From NCBI GenBank assembly GCA_014859895.1, contig JACZKS010000113.1, forward strand, positions 1-43,729: a stretch of 43,729 nt of DNA, given 5' to 3'. The position numbers were made by a program, and so were the translations under genes. The stretch comes from Rhodospirillales bacterium (GTDB taxonomy: Bacteria; Pseudomonadota; Alphaproteobacteria; Rhodospirillales; Shumkoniaceae). Shown here piece by piece: positions 34,885 through 43,052 of this stretch (its first letter is position 1; every line of letters starts with the position of its first letter). Under the pieces are notes generated by a model. It was not told where the DNA came from and searched no databases. It saw nothing but the letters and a program-made list of their open reading frames with translations.

Positions 34885-35745
34885 TCATGCGTGCAGGCGT
34901 TTGGCCCGCTCCCAGGCACTTACCGTCGCATCGCGGCGACGCGAGATCCAGTCGTACCAGGCCTGCATGCCTTCGCCCGAGGTCGCCGATACCTTGATCA
35001 CCTGGATGTCGGGGTTGACCCGTTGCGCGAACTCGACGCACTTGTCGACGTCGAAGTTGAGGTAGGGCAACAGGTCGATCTTATTGAGGATCATCAGGTC
35101 GGCCTGGAAGAACATGTCGGGATATTTCAGCGGCTTGTCCTCGCCCTCGGTCACCGACAGCACGACGATCTTGTGGGCTTCGCCCAAGTCGAAGGCCGAC
35201 GGGCAGATCAGGTTGCCTACATTCTCGACGAACAGCACGCCGCCCTCTGCGGGGTCCAATTCCTCGAGTGCATGGCCGACCATGTGGGCGTCGAGATGGC
35301 AGCCCTTGCCGGTATTGAGCTGGGTGGCCTTGGCCCCGGTCTGGCGGATGCGTTCGGCGTCGAATTCGGTTTCCTGGTCGCCTTCTATCACCGAAACCGG
35401 GAAGCGGCCCTTCAAATCCGAAATGGTCCGGCACAAGAGCGTCGTTTTGCCCGACCCCGGGCTGGAAACCAGGTTCACCGCGAAGACGCCGCGGTTCGCC
35501 AGGAAGCGCCGGTTGGCCTCGGCATAGCGGTTGTTGACGCTGAGGATGTCCTGCTCGATCTGAACGATCCGGGCGTCGCTGATGGTGGCATCGTGGACCG
35601 CCCCCATCGCGCCGTGGTCGTGGGAATGTCCGTGGTCGTGATCATGATCGTGGGAATGGCCGTGATCATGGTCATGATCGTGGGGATGGGCATGATCGTG
35701 GTCATGGTCGTGGCCGGGTTGCCCGCAGCCGCATGTAACGCACAT
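34885..35745 (-). CDS. hypB: Nickel-inserting GTPase HypB
   Basis: This 286-residue GTPase inserts nickel into the hydrogenase large subunit with HypA. The N-terminal MCVTCGCG (Cys2, Cys5, Cys7) is the high-affinity nickel site, followed by a His-Asp tract at residues 12-46. The G-domain shows [24 protein letters not shown], the [17 protein letters not shown] metal site and [10 protein letters not shown]. The start overlaps the hypA TGA (TGATG). The tract suggests nickel storage as well as delivery. Confidence 0.96.
   Translation of the reverse strand: MCVTCGCGQPGHDHDHDHAHPHDHDHDHGHSHDHDHDHGHSHDHGAMGAVHDATISDARIVQIEQDILSVNNRYAEANRRFLANRGVFAVNLVSSPGSGKTTLLCRTISDLKGRFPVSVIEGDQETEFDAERIRQTGAKATQLNTGKGCHLDAHMVGHALEELDPAEGGVLFVENVGNLICPSAFDLGEAHKIVVLSVTEGEDKPLKYPDMFFQADLMILNKIDLLPYLNFDVDKCVEFAQRVNPDIQVIKVSATSGEGMQAWYDWISRRRDATVSAWERAKRLHA
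35608..35712 (-). repeat. His-Asp repeat tract inside hypB
   Basis: About 105 bp of imperfect repeats built from the CATGATCAC-like unit (seen as gtggtc, gatcat and gtcatg on the plus strand) encode alternating His-Asp with some Gly, Ser and Pro. It is a low-complexity segment that can change length by slippage, and it is coding throughout. Confidence 0.85.
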
Positions 35746-36086
35746 CAGTCGACCTCCAGTTCCTTGATCCGCAGCCCGTCGCCTGCCCGCAGCTCCAAAT
35801 CGAACCCCCCACAGCGGGGACAGGGCGTATAGCGTTCCTTCACCGGAACGCTGGCCGCGCACTTCTTACACCACGCCTCGCCCGGCGTGCGAACGATTTC
35901 AAGCGCCGCCCCATCCGCCAGGGTGCCCCGGGTGACCGCCCCGAAGCACATCTCGATGGATTCCGGAACGGCCGTCGAAAGCATCCCGATCTCCAGCGTC
36001 ACGCGCCGGACACGGGAATAGTTCTGCAAGTCCGCCTGTTCTTCCAGGATCCTGAGGACGCCTTCGCAAAGCGACATCTCGTGCAC
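35745..36086 (-). CDS. hypA: Hydrogenase nickel chaperone HypA
   Basis: This 113-residue protein starts with (M)[10 protein letters not shown]; His2 and Glu3 bind nickel. The zinc site is Cys73, Cys76, Cys89 and Cys92 (CKKC and CPRC), spaced as in the family. The start is GTG at 36086, fixed by the invariant His-Glu-Met. It is the first gene of hypABFCD and lies about 230 bp beyond the protease gene, behind a predicted promoter. Confidence 0.95.
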   Translation of the reverse strand: MHEMSLCEGVLRILEEQADLQNYSRVRRVTLEIGMLSTAVPESIEMCFGAVTRGTLADGAALEIVRTPGEAWCKKCAASVPVKERYTPCPRCGGFDLELRAGDGLRIKELEVD

Positions 36087-36224
36087 GTCCGCCCCCTCAC
36101 TTACCGGTATCGGCCGGCAACCGCGGCCGGGACGAACGCGAAACACAGGCCTCCCGGACCGCCATCGGCCGCCGGGAAGTTTTCCGTGCATCCATCATCG
36201 GACATTTGCCAGGAGAATTCACGC

Positions 36225-36252
36225 ATTATTCTGCGAATAGAATTTATTCCAA
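36225..36252 (-). promoter_or_regulatory. Predicted promoter of hypABFCD with nested inverted repeats
   Basis: TTGGAA (36247-36252) and AATAAT (36225-36230) are 16 bp apart on the minus strand. TATTC (36227), GAATA (36235) and TATTC (36245) alternate across it, forming two overlapping inverted repeats that could be a regulator site. A CGGCC/GGCCG hairpin (36255-36269) and a T-run lie between this and the protease stop and may partly end the structural operon. Nothing else is visible in 36087-36317. Confidence 0.4.
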
Positions 36253-36317
36253 TCCGGCCAAGATGGCCGCGACGGGGCGAAAAAAGGACTCCCGGCCCGA
36301 AAATGCAAGCAGATTCT

Positions 36318-36776
36318 TCAGCCGCGCGCGACCGCCACGAGGGCGCGGATTTCAGCTTCCACGACGTCGGCCGCCGCCGCCACCTCGGCCGAAAGGCCCT
36401 CGCCATAGGAAAAATCGCGCCCCTCGATGCCGTAGACGGCCATCCGCTCGGGCAGTCGGTCCAGGATGCGCGCCATTTCGATCGCCTCGGCGACCGAAAA
36501 GAGATGGCTGGAATAGTGGAACAGGCCGGTCGGCAAACGGCTCTCGGACACCTCGAAACGATGGATGGTTCCCGCCGCCGCGCCCGAGGAAGCCGCATCC
36601 ACCAGCACGACGTGGGGGAACCCTTGCCAAGCCTCCATCAACTCGGCCCCCTCGCCGTTCTCCATCCGGGCGGCGATGCCGATGGCGGCCACGCGCTCTG
36701 CAATCAGCGGCCCGACGCCGTCGTCGTGCCGATAGGGATTGCCAACGCCAAGAACGAGAATGCCGGCGCCCTCCAC
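36318..36776 (-). CDS. Hydrogenase maturation protease
   Basis: This 152-residue endopeptidase is of the HyaD/HycI/HoxW type. It starts with ILVLGVGNPYRHDDGVGP, in which Asp and Glu-type nickel-sensing positions occur, then LVDAASSG and HYSSHLFSVAEAIEMARI. It cleaves the C-terminal tail of the large subunit once nickel is in place. The GTG at 36776 follows the hydA TAG by 2 bp and has GGGAG upstream. Position directly after the large-subunit gene fits its substrate: the nine-residue tail after the DPCxxCxxH motif of HydA. Confidence 0.88.
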   Translation of the reverse strand: MEGAGILVLGVGNPYRHDDGVGPLIAERVAAIGIAARMENGEGAELMEAWQGFPHVVLVDAASSGAAAGTIHRFEVSESRLPTGLFHYSSHLFSVAEAIEMARILDRLPERMAVYGIEGRDFSYGEGLSAEVAAAADVVEAEIRALVAVARG

Positions 36777-36778
36777 CG

Positions 36779-38155
36779 CTACTCCCGATCGATGGTGAAC
36801 TTGAGGAAATGCGTGGCGCACGAGATGCACGGGTCGTAATTGCGGATCGTCTGCTCGCACCGCCATTTCAGGTTTTCGTCGGAAAGACGCAGGTTGGCGG
36901 CCACAACGCCGCGCAGGTCGCGCTCGATCTGCGGCTGGTTCTGCGAGGTCGGCGCCTGGATGCGCGCGGCGACGATACGCCCCTCGTCGTCCAGCTCGTA
37001 GCGATGGAAGCAGATGCCGCGCGGCGCCTCGGTGCAGCCGGCACCGACGCCCCGGCGCGGCGTCACCGTCACGCACGACGCATCCGGCTCCTCGTAGGCC
37101 TCGGCGAGCCGGATGGCCTCCTCTATGGCGTAGACGGTCTCGACCATGCGCACCAGGATGCTCTGGTAGAGGTTGTTGCAGGTCTTGCCGAGGCCGATGT
37201 CCTTGGCGACCCGCTTGGCCAGCTTGGACAACTGCGCGTAGTTGTTGTTGTAGCGGGCGTTCGGGCCGACCAGGTAGACGGTACCGTCCATCATCATGCC
37301 GTGCAGCGCGTTCGAATGCTGCACGTGCTCTTCCTTGAAGTGCTCGGGGAAGTCGGCGACCGGGATGTCGAGGCCCCGGTTGGAAACGATCCGCCCCTCG
37401 TGAATGGCGTATTCGTCGGGATGGCGCAGCGACACGCAGGTGTAGTCGTCCTCGTAATCCGGGAAGTCGAAGCCGCCGAACACCTTGGCCACGCCAATGG
37501 CGGCGTCGATGGCCCATTTCAGGGGCTCGATCAGCTCGCGGATCTTTTCCTTGCGCGGCGCCCGATAGAACCCGCCGACCTTGAGGTTGACCGGATGGGC
37601 CGCCCGGCCGCCGATGACTTCGATGACGGTGTTGCCGAGCTTCTTCAGCTTTAGCGCGGTCTCGACGATCTCGGGATCGTCCTTGGCCAGTTGCAGGGCA
37701 TCCTGCAGCCCCAGGAAGTCGGGAGCGTGCAGCATGGCCGCATGAAGGACGTGACTTTCGATCCACTCGCCGCAATAGATGAGCCGGCGTAGGTCGCGCA
37801 ACGGCCCGGTGACGGTGATACCCAGCGCCTGCTCCATGGCCTGGCTGGCGCCCATCTGGTAGGCGATGGGGCAGATCCCGCAGATGCGCGCCGTGATGTC
37901 GGGGGCGTCGCTGAAGATCCGACCCTGGAGAAAGGCCTCGAAGAACCGCGGCGGTTCGAAAATGCGGAACTTGATGTCCTCGATGATGTCGTCCTTCACC
38001 CGGACGTAGAGCGCCCCCTCCCCTTCGACGCGAGCCAGGGCGTCGACCCTGATATTGCGGGACACCGACTGGATCTGCGCCTTGGCCCGGCCATTCGCCT
38101 TGCCCCGAGGCTTCGGCTTGACCTTCGACGTGCTTGTCAGCTTTCTTTTACTCAT
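36779..38155 (-). CDS. hydA: [NiFe] hydrogenase large (alpha) subunit, group 3b type
   Basis: This 458-residue catalytic subunit carries the Ni-Fe(CN)2CO centre. The four ligands are Cys92 and Cys95 (RICGICP) and Cys443 and Cys446 (DPCISCATH). The nine residues after His449 form the tail removed by the protease. RVEGEGAL is at residues 42-49. The assignment to group 3b (soluble NADP-linked, sulfhydrogenase-like) rests mainly on the partners HydB, HydG and HydD. The ATG at 38155 overlaps the hydD TAA by 8 bp. An odd feature is a Lys/Arg-rich N-terminal extension of about 33 residues before the conserved core. Confidence 0.93.
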   Translation of the reverse strand: MSKRKLTSTSKVKPKPRGKANGRAKAQIQSVSRNIRVDALARVEGEGALYVRVKDDIIEDIKFRIFEPPRFFEAFLQGRIFSDAPDITARICGICPIAYQMGASQAMEQALGITVTGPLRDLRRLIYCGEWIESHVLHAAMLHAPDFLGLQDALQLAKDDPEIVETALKLKKLGNTVIEVIGGRAAHPVNLKVGGFYRAPRKEKIRELIEPLKWAIDAAIGVAKVFGGFDFPDYEDDYTCVSLRHPDEYAIHEGRIVSNRGLDIPVADFPEHFKEEHVQHSNALHGMMMDGTVYLVGPNARYNNNYAQLSKLAKRVAKDIGLGKTCNNLYQSILVRMVETVYAIEEAIRLAEAYEEPDASCVTVTPRRGVGAGCTEAPRGICFHRYELDDEGRIVAARIQAPTSQNQPQIERDLRGVVAANLRLSDENLKWRCEQTIRNYDPCISCATHFLKFTIDRE

Positions 38156-38924
38156 GGGTCTCGCTCTCCCGCCGGAAGGCCGCCGCATTGGCGTTGAAGG
38201 ACCGGAAGAAATGCTTGATCGAGCGTTCGTCCATGTCGAGGGTGGCGAACCGCTTGGCGAGGCTTTCCGTGTTCGTCGTCTGCTTGGGACCGAAACAGCC
38301 GTAGCACCCTCGCCGGAAGGACGGGCACAGGTTGCCGCACCCCGCCTGGGTGACCGGCCCCAAGCACGGCGTGCCATGCGCAACCATCACGCAGACAGTA
38401 CCGGCGAGCTTGCACTCGATGCATTGGCTATGCGGCGGGACGTTGGGCTTGCGGTCATTCAGCAGGGCGTTGAGCACTTCAAGCAACTGCGCCTTGTTGA
38501 TGGGACAGCCGCGCAGTTCGAAATCGACGTCGACATGGTCGCGGATGGCAGTCGAGGTCGCCAACGTCTCGACATACTCCGGATGGGCGTAGACCGAGCG
38601 GATGAACCCGTCCACGTCCTTGAAGTTCTTGAGGGCCTGGATGCCGCCGGCCGTCGCGCAGGCACCGATGGTGATCAACAGCTTGGATTGCCGGCGCACC
38701 TTGCGGATGCGTTCGGCTTCCTCCGGCGTGGTGACCGACCCTTCCACCAATGACACATCATAGGGACCGCGGATCTCGGCCCGCGTGGCCTCCAGGAAAT
38801 AGGCGATGTCGACCGCGCCGGCGACCGCCAGAAGTTCGTCCTCGCAGCTCAGTAGTTGCAACTGGCAGCCGTCGCAGGACGAGAACTTCCATACCGCGAG
38901 TTTGGGTTTGCTGGGTGCCGCCAT
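38148..38924 (-). CDS. hydD: [NiFe] hydrogenase small (delta) subunit
   Basis: This 258-residue iron-sulfur subunit has Cys17, Cys20 and Cys26 ([13 protein letters not shown]) for the proximal cluster together with GACATAGG and ELRGCPINK. The C-terminal [11 protein letters not shown] and [21 protein letters not shown] support further clusters. It passes electrons between HydA and the HydB/HydG diaphorase half. There is no Tat signal, in keeping with a cytoplasmic enzyme. The ATG at 38924 lies 2 bp after hydG ends; longer in-frame sequence upstream is inside hydG. Confidence 0.94.
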   Translation of the reverse strand: MAAPSKPKLAVWKFSSCDGCQLQLLSCEDELLAVAGAVDIAYFLEATRAEIRGPYDVSLVEGSVTTPEEAERIRKVRRQSKLLITIGACATAGGIQALKNFKDVDGFIRSVYAHPEYVETLATSTAIRDHVDVDFELRGCPINKAQLLEVLNALLNDRKPNVPPHSQCIECKLAGTVCVMVAHGTPCLGPVTQAGCGNLCPSFRRGCYGCFGPKQTTNTESLAKRFATLDMDERSIKHFFRSFNANAAAFRRESETHE

Positions 38925-38926
38925 GA

Positions 38927-39772
38927 TCAAAGTTCCTGAATCGCGAACTTGTGGGCAATCTTGTCGAAGCCGAACACCGGGCCGTCCTTGCAGACGAAAT
39001 CCCCGCCCAACTGGCAATGACCGCAGAACCCGATGCCGCACTTCATGTTGCGCTCCAGCGACACATAGATGCGCTCGTTGGGAACGCCGCGCTCGGCCAG
39101 CGCCTCGACGGCGAAACGCATCATGATCTCCGGCCCGCACACCAGCGCCACCGTCTGGTGGGGGTCGAAGCCGCCACGGCCAATCAGCTTGGTGACGACG
39201 CCGACACGGCCGGCCCAACGCCCAGTGGCATAATCCACCGTGACGTCAACCTGCAGGTCGAACTGGCCGCGCCATTTCTCCAGTTCCTTGCGGAACAGGA
39301 TGTCCTCGGGCGTGCGCGCCCCATAGAGGATGCAGACGTTCCCGTAAGCCGCCCGGTTGGACATGATTTGATAAATCGCCGGGCGCAGCGGTGCCAGACC
39401 GATGCCGCCGGTCACGATGACGACGTCGAGACCCTCGGCCTTCTCCACCGGCCACGAGGTGCCGAACGGCCCGCGCACCCCGATGGTCTGCCCGGCCCCC
39501 AGCTTCCACATGGCGTTGGTGACGGACCCGACGGCGCGCGTGGTATGGACGATCGTCTCGGGGTCCGCCGGGTCGCCGCTGATGCTGATCGGGATCTCGC
39601 CGACGCCGAACACGTAGAGCATGTTGAACTGCCCGGGCAGGAACGAGAAGGCGCGGCGGCGTTCGGCCGACACCAGATCGATGGTGAAGGTGTCGCTCAA
39701 TTCCTTGCGAACCCGCTCGATCCGGAACGGCGCCGGAACCATCGGGTCCTTCAATGCGGTCATCTCTTTCAT
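38927..39772 (-). CDS. hydG: Hydrogenase FAD/NAD(P)-binding (gamma) subunit
   Basis: This 281-residue ferredoxin-NADP reductase-type protein has an FAD domain (about 15-105), RGPFGTSWP, a nucleotide domain starting [27 protein letters not shown] and [10 protein letters not shown]-terminal [2Fe-2S] site has Cys245, Cys250, Cys253 and Cys261. It exchanges electrons with NADP(H) for H2 oxidation or evolution. Its ATG directly follows the stop of the cNMP-domain gene with no gap, so the order hydB-cNMP-hydG is fixed in one transcript. Confidence 0.93.
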   Translation of the reverse strand: MKEMTALKDPMVPAPFRIERVRKELSDTFTIDLVSAERRRAFSFLPGQFNMLYVFGVGEIPISISGDPADPETIVHTTRAVGSVTNAMWKLGAGQTIGVRGPFGTSWPVEKAEGLDVVIVTGGIGLAPLRPAIYQIMSNRAAYGNVCILYGARTPEDILFRKELEKWRGQFDLQVDVTVDYATGRWAGRVGVVTKLIGRGGFDPHQTVALVCGPEIMMRFAVEALAERGVPNERIYVSLERNMKCGIGFCGHCQLGGDFVCKDGPVFGFDKIAHKFAIQEL

Positions 39773-40246
39773 CTACTCTTTCCCGGCCCCGTAGAGATCG
39801 AGCATTTGCAGGCGAGCGTTGGCCAGACGCTCGGCGATTACCCGCACGAACCGCTTGTACATGGCGTATCCGAGCGCCGGATCGGCATCCAGCTTGCCGC
39901 GCAGGCAGATGGCATCGAAGCTGACCAGACGGCTCAAGCGGGTCGCCCGCGCATCCCATTTCCAGCGGAAGGGCGGCACCAGCCAGGACCAGCCCATGAC
40001 GTCGCCGTCATCGCAGGTCTGCAACACGATGGAATCGCGGCCCGGGGCCCGCACTTCGAGGGCCACCGAGCCGTGGCGGACCATGTAGAACTTGTCGGCC
40101 GGCTGCCCCTCGCGGAAGACATACTGCCCGGCATCGAAGCGTTCGTTCGCCGCGCAACCGGCGATCAGTTCGAGGGTGGCGTCGTCCAGCCCCTCGAAGA
40201 AGGGATGTTCGCGGATCAGTTGATCGAGCCCTATTTCCTGGACCAT
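39773..40246 (-). CDS. Stand-alone cyclic nucleotide-binding domain protein
   Basis: This 157-residue protein has a single Crp-type beta-barrel: LIREHPFFEGLDDATLELIAGCA, an FREGQPADKFYMVRHGSVALEV phosphate-binding-cassette region and a closing helix (YAMYKRFVRVIAERLANARLQM). No DNA-binding helix-turn-helix follows, so it is not a Crp/Fnr regulator. It is embedded between hydB and hydG with 1-bp and 0-bp gaps. An allosteric or assembly partner of the hydrogenase is the natural inference. The cassette lacks a clear canonical Arg-Ser/Thr pair, so ligand binding is uncertain. Confidence 0.82.
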   Translation of the reverse strand: MVQEIGLDQLIREHPFFEGLDDATLELIAGCAANERFDAGQYVFREGQPADKFYMVRHGSVALEVRAPGRDSIVLQTCDDGDVMGWSWLVPPFRWKWDARATRLSRLVSFDAICLRGKLDADPALGYAMYKRFVRVIAERLANARLQMLDLYGAGKE

Positions 40247-40247
40247 T

Positions 40248-41396
40248 TTACCGTCTCCCTTCGCTCTCCCAAATCGCCCGGGCTTCCTCGGTGATGTCGA
40301 TCCCCACCGGGCACCACGTAATGCATCGCCCGCAGCCGACGCAGCCCGACGTGCCGAACTGCTCGAACCAGGACGACAACTTGTGGGTCATCCATTGCCG
40401 GTAGCGCGACGAGGTTTCGCGCCGCACGGCCCCGCCGTGGATGTAACTGAAATCCATGGTGAAGCAGGAATCCCAGCGCCGCCACCGCTCGGCGTTGGAG
40501 CCGCTGAGGTCGGTGACGTCCTCGACCGTCGAACAGAAGCAGGTGGGGCACACCATCGTGCAGTTGGCGCAGGTGAGGCAGCGCTTGGCGACCTCGCCCC
40601 AACGGGCGTGTTCCAGATTGCGCTTCAGCAGCGGCCCAACATCCTCGACCATCTTGCGGCCCATGCCCTTGACCGCCCTGTCGGTCGCCGCCAAGGCCGC
40701 CGCAGTATCCTCTCCAGTGGCGGCGCGACGGGGGATCTTGGCCAAGATCTCGCTGCCCCGCACCGATCCCGCCTCGATGAGGAAGACATGACGCTTCTTC
40801 TCGACGATTTCGGTCAGTGCCAGGTCGAAGCCGCCCTGCGCCCGAGGCCCGGTGTTCATCGAAGCGCAGAAGCAGGTGCCGCCGGCGCGCCCGCAGTTGA
40901 CCGCGACGATGAATGCCGCGTTGCGTTTGCCGAGATAGCCGGGATCGGCGAAGGTGCCGTTGTCGAAGACCTTATCCTGCACCTTCATCGCCGCGATCTC
41001 GCACGCTCGCACGCCGAAGAAGGCGTAACACGGTGGCTCGGCCGTTTCCTCGACGATGCGGAAGGCCTTTCCCTGCTTGCGCATCTGGCAGATCTTCTGA
41101 TGCGGCGGAAAGAGGAAGCGCTTCCAACTTTGCGGCCCGACAACATAGTCGAAATAGATGCCGTCGCGCGCCTTCACCAGCCGGTACTTTCCACCGTCCT
41201 GTTCGTCGGCGTATCCGACCGGAAGATCGCCGGCCGATCGCAATGTGTCGTAGACGATGGCATCGTCCTGCTTGCGGGGGCCGATCACCTGATACCCCGC
41301 ATGGGCCAGCGTGCTGATCAAATCATCGAGGGTCTGCACATCGATGATGGAAGCCTTCTGAAGCGGCGATTGTTTGGCGGTCATTTTGGCGGTCAT
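40248..41396 (-). CDS. hydB: Hydrogenase iron-sulfur (beta) subunit
   Basis: This 382-residue subunit has a long N-terminal HydB-type domain (YFDYVVGPQSWKRFLFPP, ACEIAAM, GGTCFCASMNTGP). Near the C-terminus are two [4Fe-4S] motifs: CLTCANCTMVCPTCFC (about residue 273) and CVGCGRCITWCP (about residue 350). It wires HydG to the HydD clusters. Two ATGs (41396 and 41384) begin the repeated MTAKMTAK; the first is used. It is the first gene of the structural operon, behind an AT-rich leader of about 180 nt if the predicted promoter is right. Confidence 0.93.
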   Translation of the reverse strand: MTAKMTAKQSPLQKASIIDVQTLDDLISTLAHAGYQVIGPRKQDDAIVYDTLRSAGDLPVGYADEQDGGKYRLVKARDGIYFDYVVGPQSWKRFLFPPHQKICQMRKQGKAFRIVEETAEPPCYAFFGVRACEIAAMKVQDKVFDNGTFADPGYLGKRNAAFIVAVNCGRAGGTCFCASMNTGPRAQGGFDLALTEIVEKKRHVFLIEAGSVRGSEILAKIPRRAATGEDTAAALAATDRAVKGMGRKMVEDVGPLLKRNLEHARWGEVAKRCLTCANCTMVCPTCFCSTVEDVTDLSGSNAERWRRWDSCFTMDFSYIHGGAVRRETSSRYRQWMTHKLSSWFEQFGTSGCVGCGRCITWCPVGIDITEEARAIWESEGRR

Positions 41397-41563
41397 TTTC
41401 CCCCGCGCATTTGCCCTGTCCTGTCGCGCATGCCTTATTGGTGGCATTGGCTATTTGTTTAGTACAGAAGAAGTGCACAGTAAACGGTTTTTTCCCGCCC
41501 TGAAAACCATTATCAACAAAGAGCACAAATAAGTACGGAAAAAACAAAAGACAAAACCACTTC

Positions 41564-41585
41564 AACATTCTCAATGTTTATTATA
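41564..41585 (-). promoter_or_regulatory. Hydrogenase operon -10 box with adjoining inverted repeat
   Basis: On the minus strand a perfect TATAAT occupies 41580-41585. No good -35 lies 16-18 bp upstream, which is typical of activator-dependent promoters. Directly downstream, where transcription should start, is AACATT-CTC-AATGTT (41564-41578), perfect in both arms. A dimeric protein bound there would block initiation. Confidence 0.4.
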
Positions 41586-41756
41586 GAAAGTTATAGTTCT
41601 GTATCATCACGATTTCCGTCCATTTTTATCCGAATTGTCCAATCCGATTGTGGCATGTTTCATTTTTTATTACGATAATCTAATATATATATTTCGCCTG
41701 TTGATTTAGGAATCATTTTGGAAATGCGCGCCAAACGCTGACAAGTCTTTAGTCAT

Positions 41757-41775
41757 GCCCGTCGGGGAAACGGGC
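41757..41775 (+). terminator. Hairpin with T-run upstream of the quinone oxidoreductase gene
   Basis: A perfect 6-bp stem GCCCGT/ACGGGC with a 7-base loop is followed by GATTTT on the plus strand. A competing hairpin (CGGG/CCCG, about 41771-41785) shares its 3' arm. It could stop plus-strand transcription coming from the AT-rich island or act as an attenuator. No leader ORF was found. Confidence 0.3.
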
Positions 41776-41929
41776 GATTTTCCCGCTTCCAGGAGGCGAT
41801 CTGCCTTCTCCCGTCGCTGCTTTGTGGTTTCGGCTTGATGGGGATACAATCCCGGGCCGTATTTCGGCACCGATTCGAGGGCTCCTGAACGAGTCGCCGG
41901 AAAGGTGCCGTGCAGGAGCAGGAAAAACG

Positions 41930-42931
41930 ATGCCCGAAATGCCCCCCGAAACCATGACCGCCGTCGAGGTCTCTCAGCCGGGACCGCCCGAGGTCCTGAA
42001 AGCGGTATCCCGCCCCCGCCCGGCCCCGGGGCCCGGCGAGGTGCTGGTGCGGGTCGCCGCCGCCGGCGTCAACGGTCCCGACATCAAGCAGCGGCAGGGC
42101 CACTACCCGCCGCCGAAGGGCGCTTCGGATCTGCCCGGCCTGGAAGTTGCCGGCACGGTTGCCGCGCTGGGTGCCGGCGTCGACGAATGGAAGGACGGCG
42201 ACGCCGTTTGCGCGCTGGCCAATGGCGGAGGGTATGCCGAGTACTGCACCGTGCCGGCCGGTCAGTGTCTGCCGGTGCCGAAAGGGCTTGGGATGATCGA
42301 GGCGGCCGCCCTTCCCGAAACCTTCTTCACCGTCTGGAACAACGTCGCCATGCGGGCCGGATTGAGCGAGGGCGAGAGCTTCCTGGTGCACGGCGGCGCC
42401 GGCGGCATCGGCAGCACCGCCATCCAGATCGCCAAGGCCCTGGGGGCCCGCGTGTTCGCCACCGCGTCGTCGCCGGAGAAGTGCGACGCCTGCCGTCAGC
42501 TGGGGGCTGATCGCGCCATCAACTACAAGTCCGAGGACTTTGTCGAGGTGGTGCGCGCCGAGGCGCCGGGCGGCGGTGTCAACGTCATCCTCGACATGAT
42601 CGGCGGCGAGTACGTGGCGCGCAACATCAAGGCCCTTGCCGCCGACGGACGCATGGTCCACATCGCCTTCGACCAGGGATCGAGCGTCGAGATCAACCTG
42701 ATGCCGGTGATGCTGAAACGCCTGACGCTGACCGGCTCGACGCTGCGTCCGCGCACCGCAGAGTTCAAGGCGGAGGTGGCCCGCCAGCTCAAGGCCCGCA
42801 TCTGGCCGCTGATCGAGGCGGGCACCATCAAGCCGCTGATTCACGCCATCTTTCCCCTCGCCCGGGCGGCCGACGCGCACCGCCTGATGGAGAGCGGCCG
42901 CCACGTCGGCAAGATCGTGCTCACGGTCTGA
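41930..42931 (+). CDS. Zinc-free NAD(P)H quinone oxidoreductase (PIG3 / zeta-crystallin type)
   Basis: This 333-residue medium-chain dehydrogenase/reductase without structural or catalytic zinc cysteines has an N-terminal GroES-like domain ([36 protein letters not shown]). The Rossmann domain has [23 protein letters not shown] and a quinone-reductase-type [13 protein letters not shown]. The PIG3 group reduces quinones with NADPH. The ATG at 41930 is supported by an AGGA upstream and the normal start [14 protein letters not shown]; further in-frame codons to 41822 are not family-like. It diverges from the hydrogenase operon, whose product could supply NADPH, but a functional link is only positional. 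Confidence 0.88.
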   Translation: MPEMPPETMTAVEVSQPGPPEVLKAVSRPRPAPGPGEVLVRVAAAGVNGPDIKQRQGHYPPPKGASDLPGLEVAGTVAALGAGVDEWKDGDAVCALANGGGYAEYCTVPAGQCLPVPKGLGMIEAAALPETFFTVWNNVAMRAGLSEGESFLVHGGAGGIGSTAIQIAKALGARVFATASSPEKCDACRQLGADRAINYKSEDFVEVVRAEAPGGGVNVILDMIGGEYVARNIKALAADGRMVHIAFDQGSSVEINLMPVMLKRLTLTGSTLRPRTAEFKAEVARQLKARIWPLIEAGTIKPLIHAIFPLARAADAHRLMESGRHVGKIVLTV

Positions 42932-43052
42932 GGGTACAAACACCGTCTGCCCTTCGGCCCGGCGGCGCGTTAGACTGGATGGAACGGGCGCGAAGATAAA
43001 CGCGCGACGATCGGCCGAGGGAGGGCCGCACAACAGGGAACGGGAGGTCGCT
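42932..43052 (+). promoter_or_regulatory. Intergenic region before the iron alcohol dehydrogenase gene
   Basis: These 121 bp hold a good ribosome site (GGGAGG, 6 bases before the ATG at 43053). I see no strong promoter (a TTAGAC near 42971 lacks a fitting -10) and no clear terminator for the upstream gene. Cotranscription of the two genes is possible. Confidence 0.3.

Larger units (their letters stand above)
41397..41929. promoter_or_regulatory. AT-rich divergent regulatory region of the hydrogenase operon
   Basis: This 533-bp gap has no gene. From about 41451 to 41720 it is strikingly AT-rich against its GC-rich surroundings. It contains a consensus TATAAT facing hydB, a 15-bp inverted repeat beside it, direct repeats of TTATAG 10 bp apart (41581, 41591), a 12-bp AT palindrome (41682-41693), a TGATT-N4-AATCA dyad (41702-41715) and, facing the quinone oxidoreductase gene, a weak TTGTGG-N17-TACGAT (41648-41676). 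DNA bending and multi-factor control of hydrogenase expression are inferred. Confidence 0.55.

Noticed and set aside
35608-35712. Short repeats in hypB as a CRISPR-like or regulatory repeat
   Set aside because: They encode the His-Asp tract of HypB in frame and have no unique spacers.
41651-41666. TGGCAT element resembling a sigma-54 -24 box before the hydrogenase region
   Set aside because: The required GC pair of the -12 box is missing at the correct spacing, and it points away from hydB.
41701-41715. TTGAT...AATCA resembling an FNR/FixK site
   Set aside because: The symmetric unit is TGATT-N4-AATCA, so the half sites are offset from TTGAT-N4-ATCAA.
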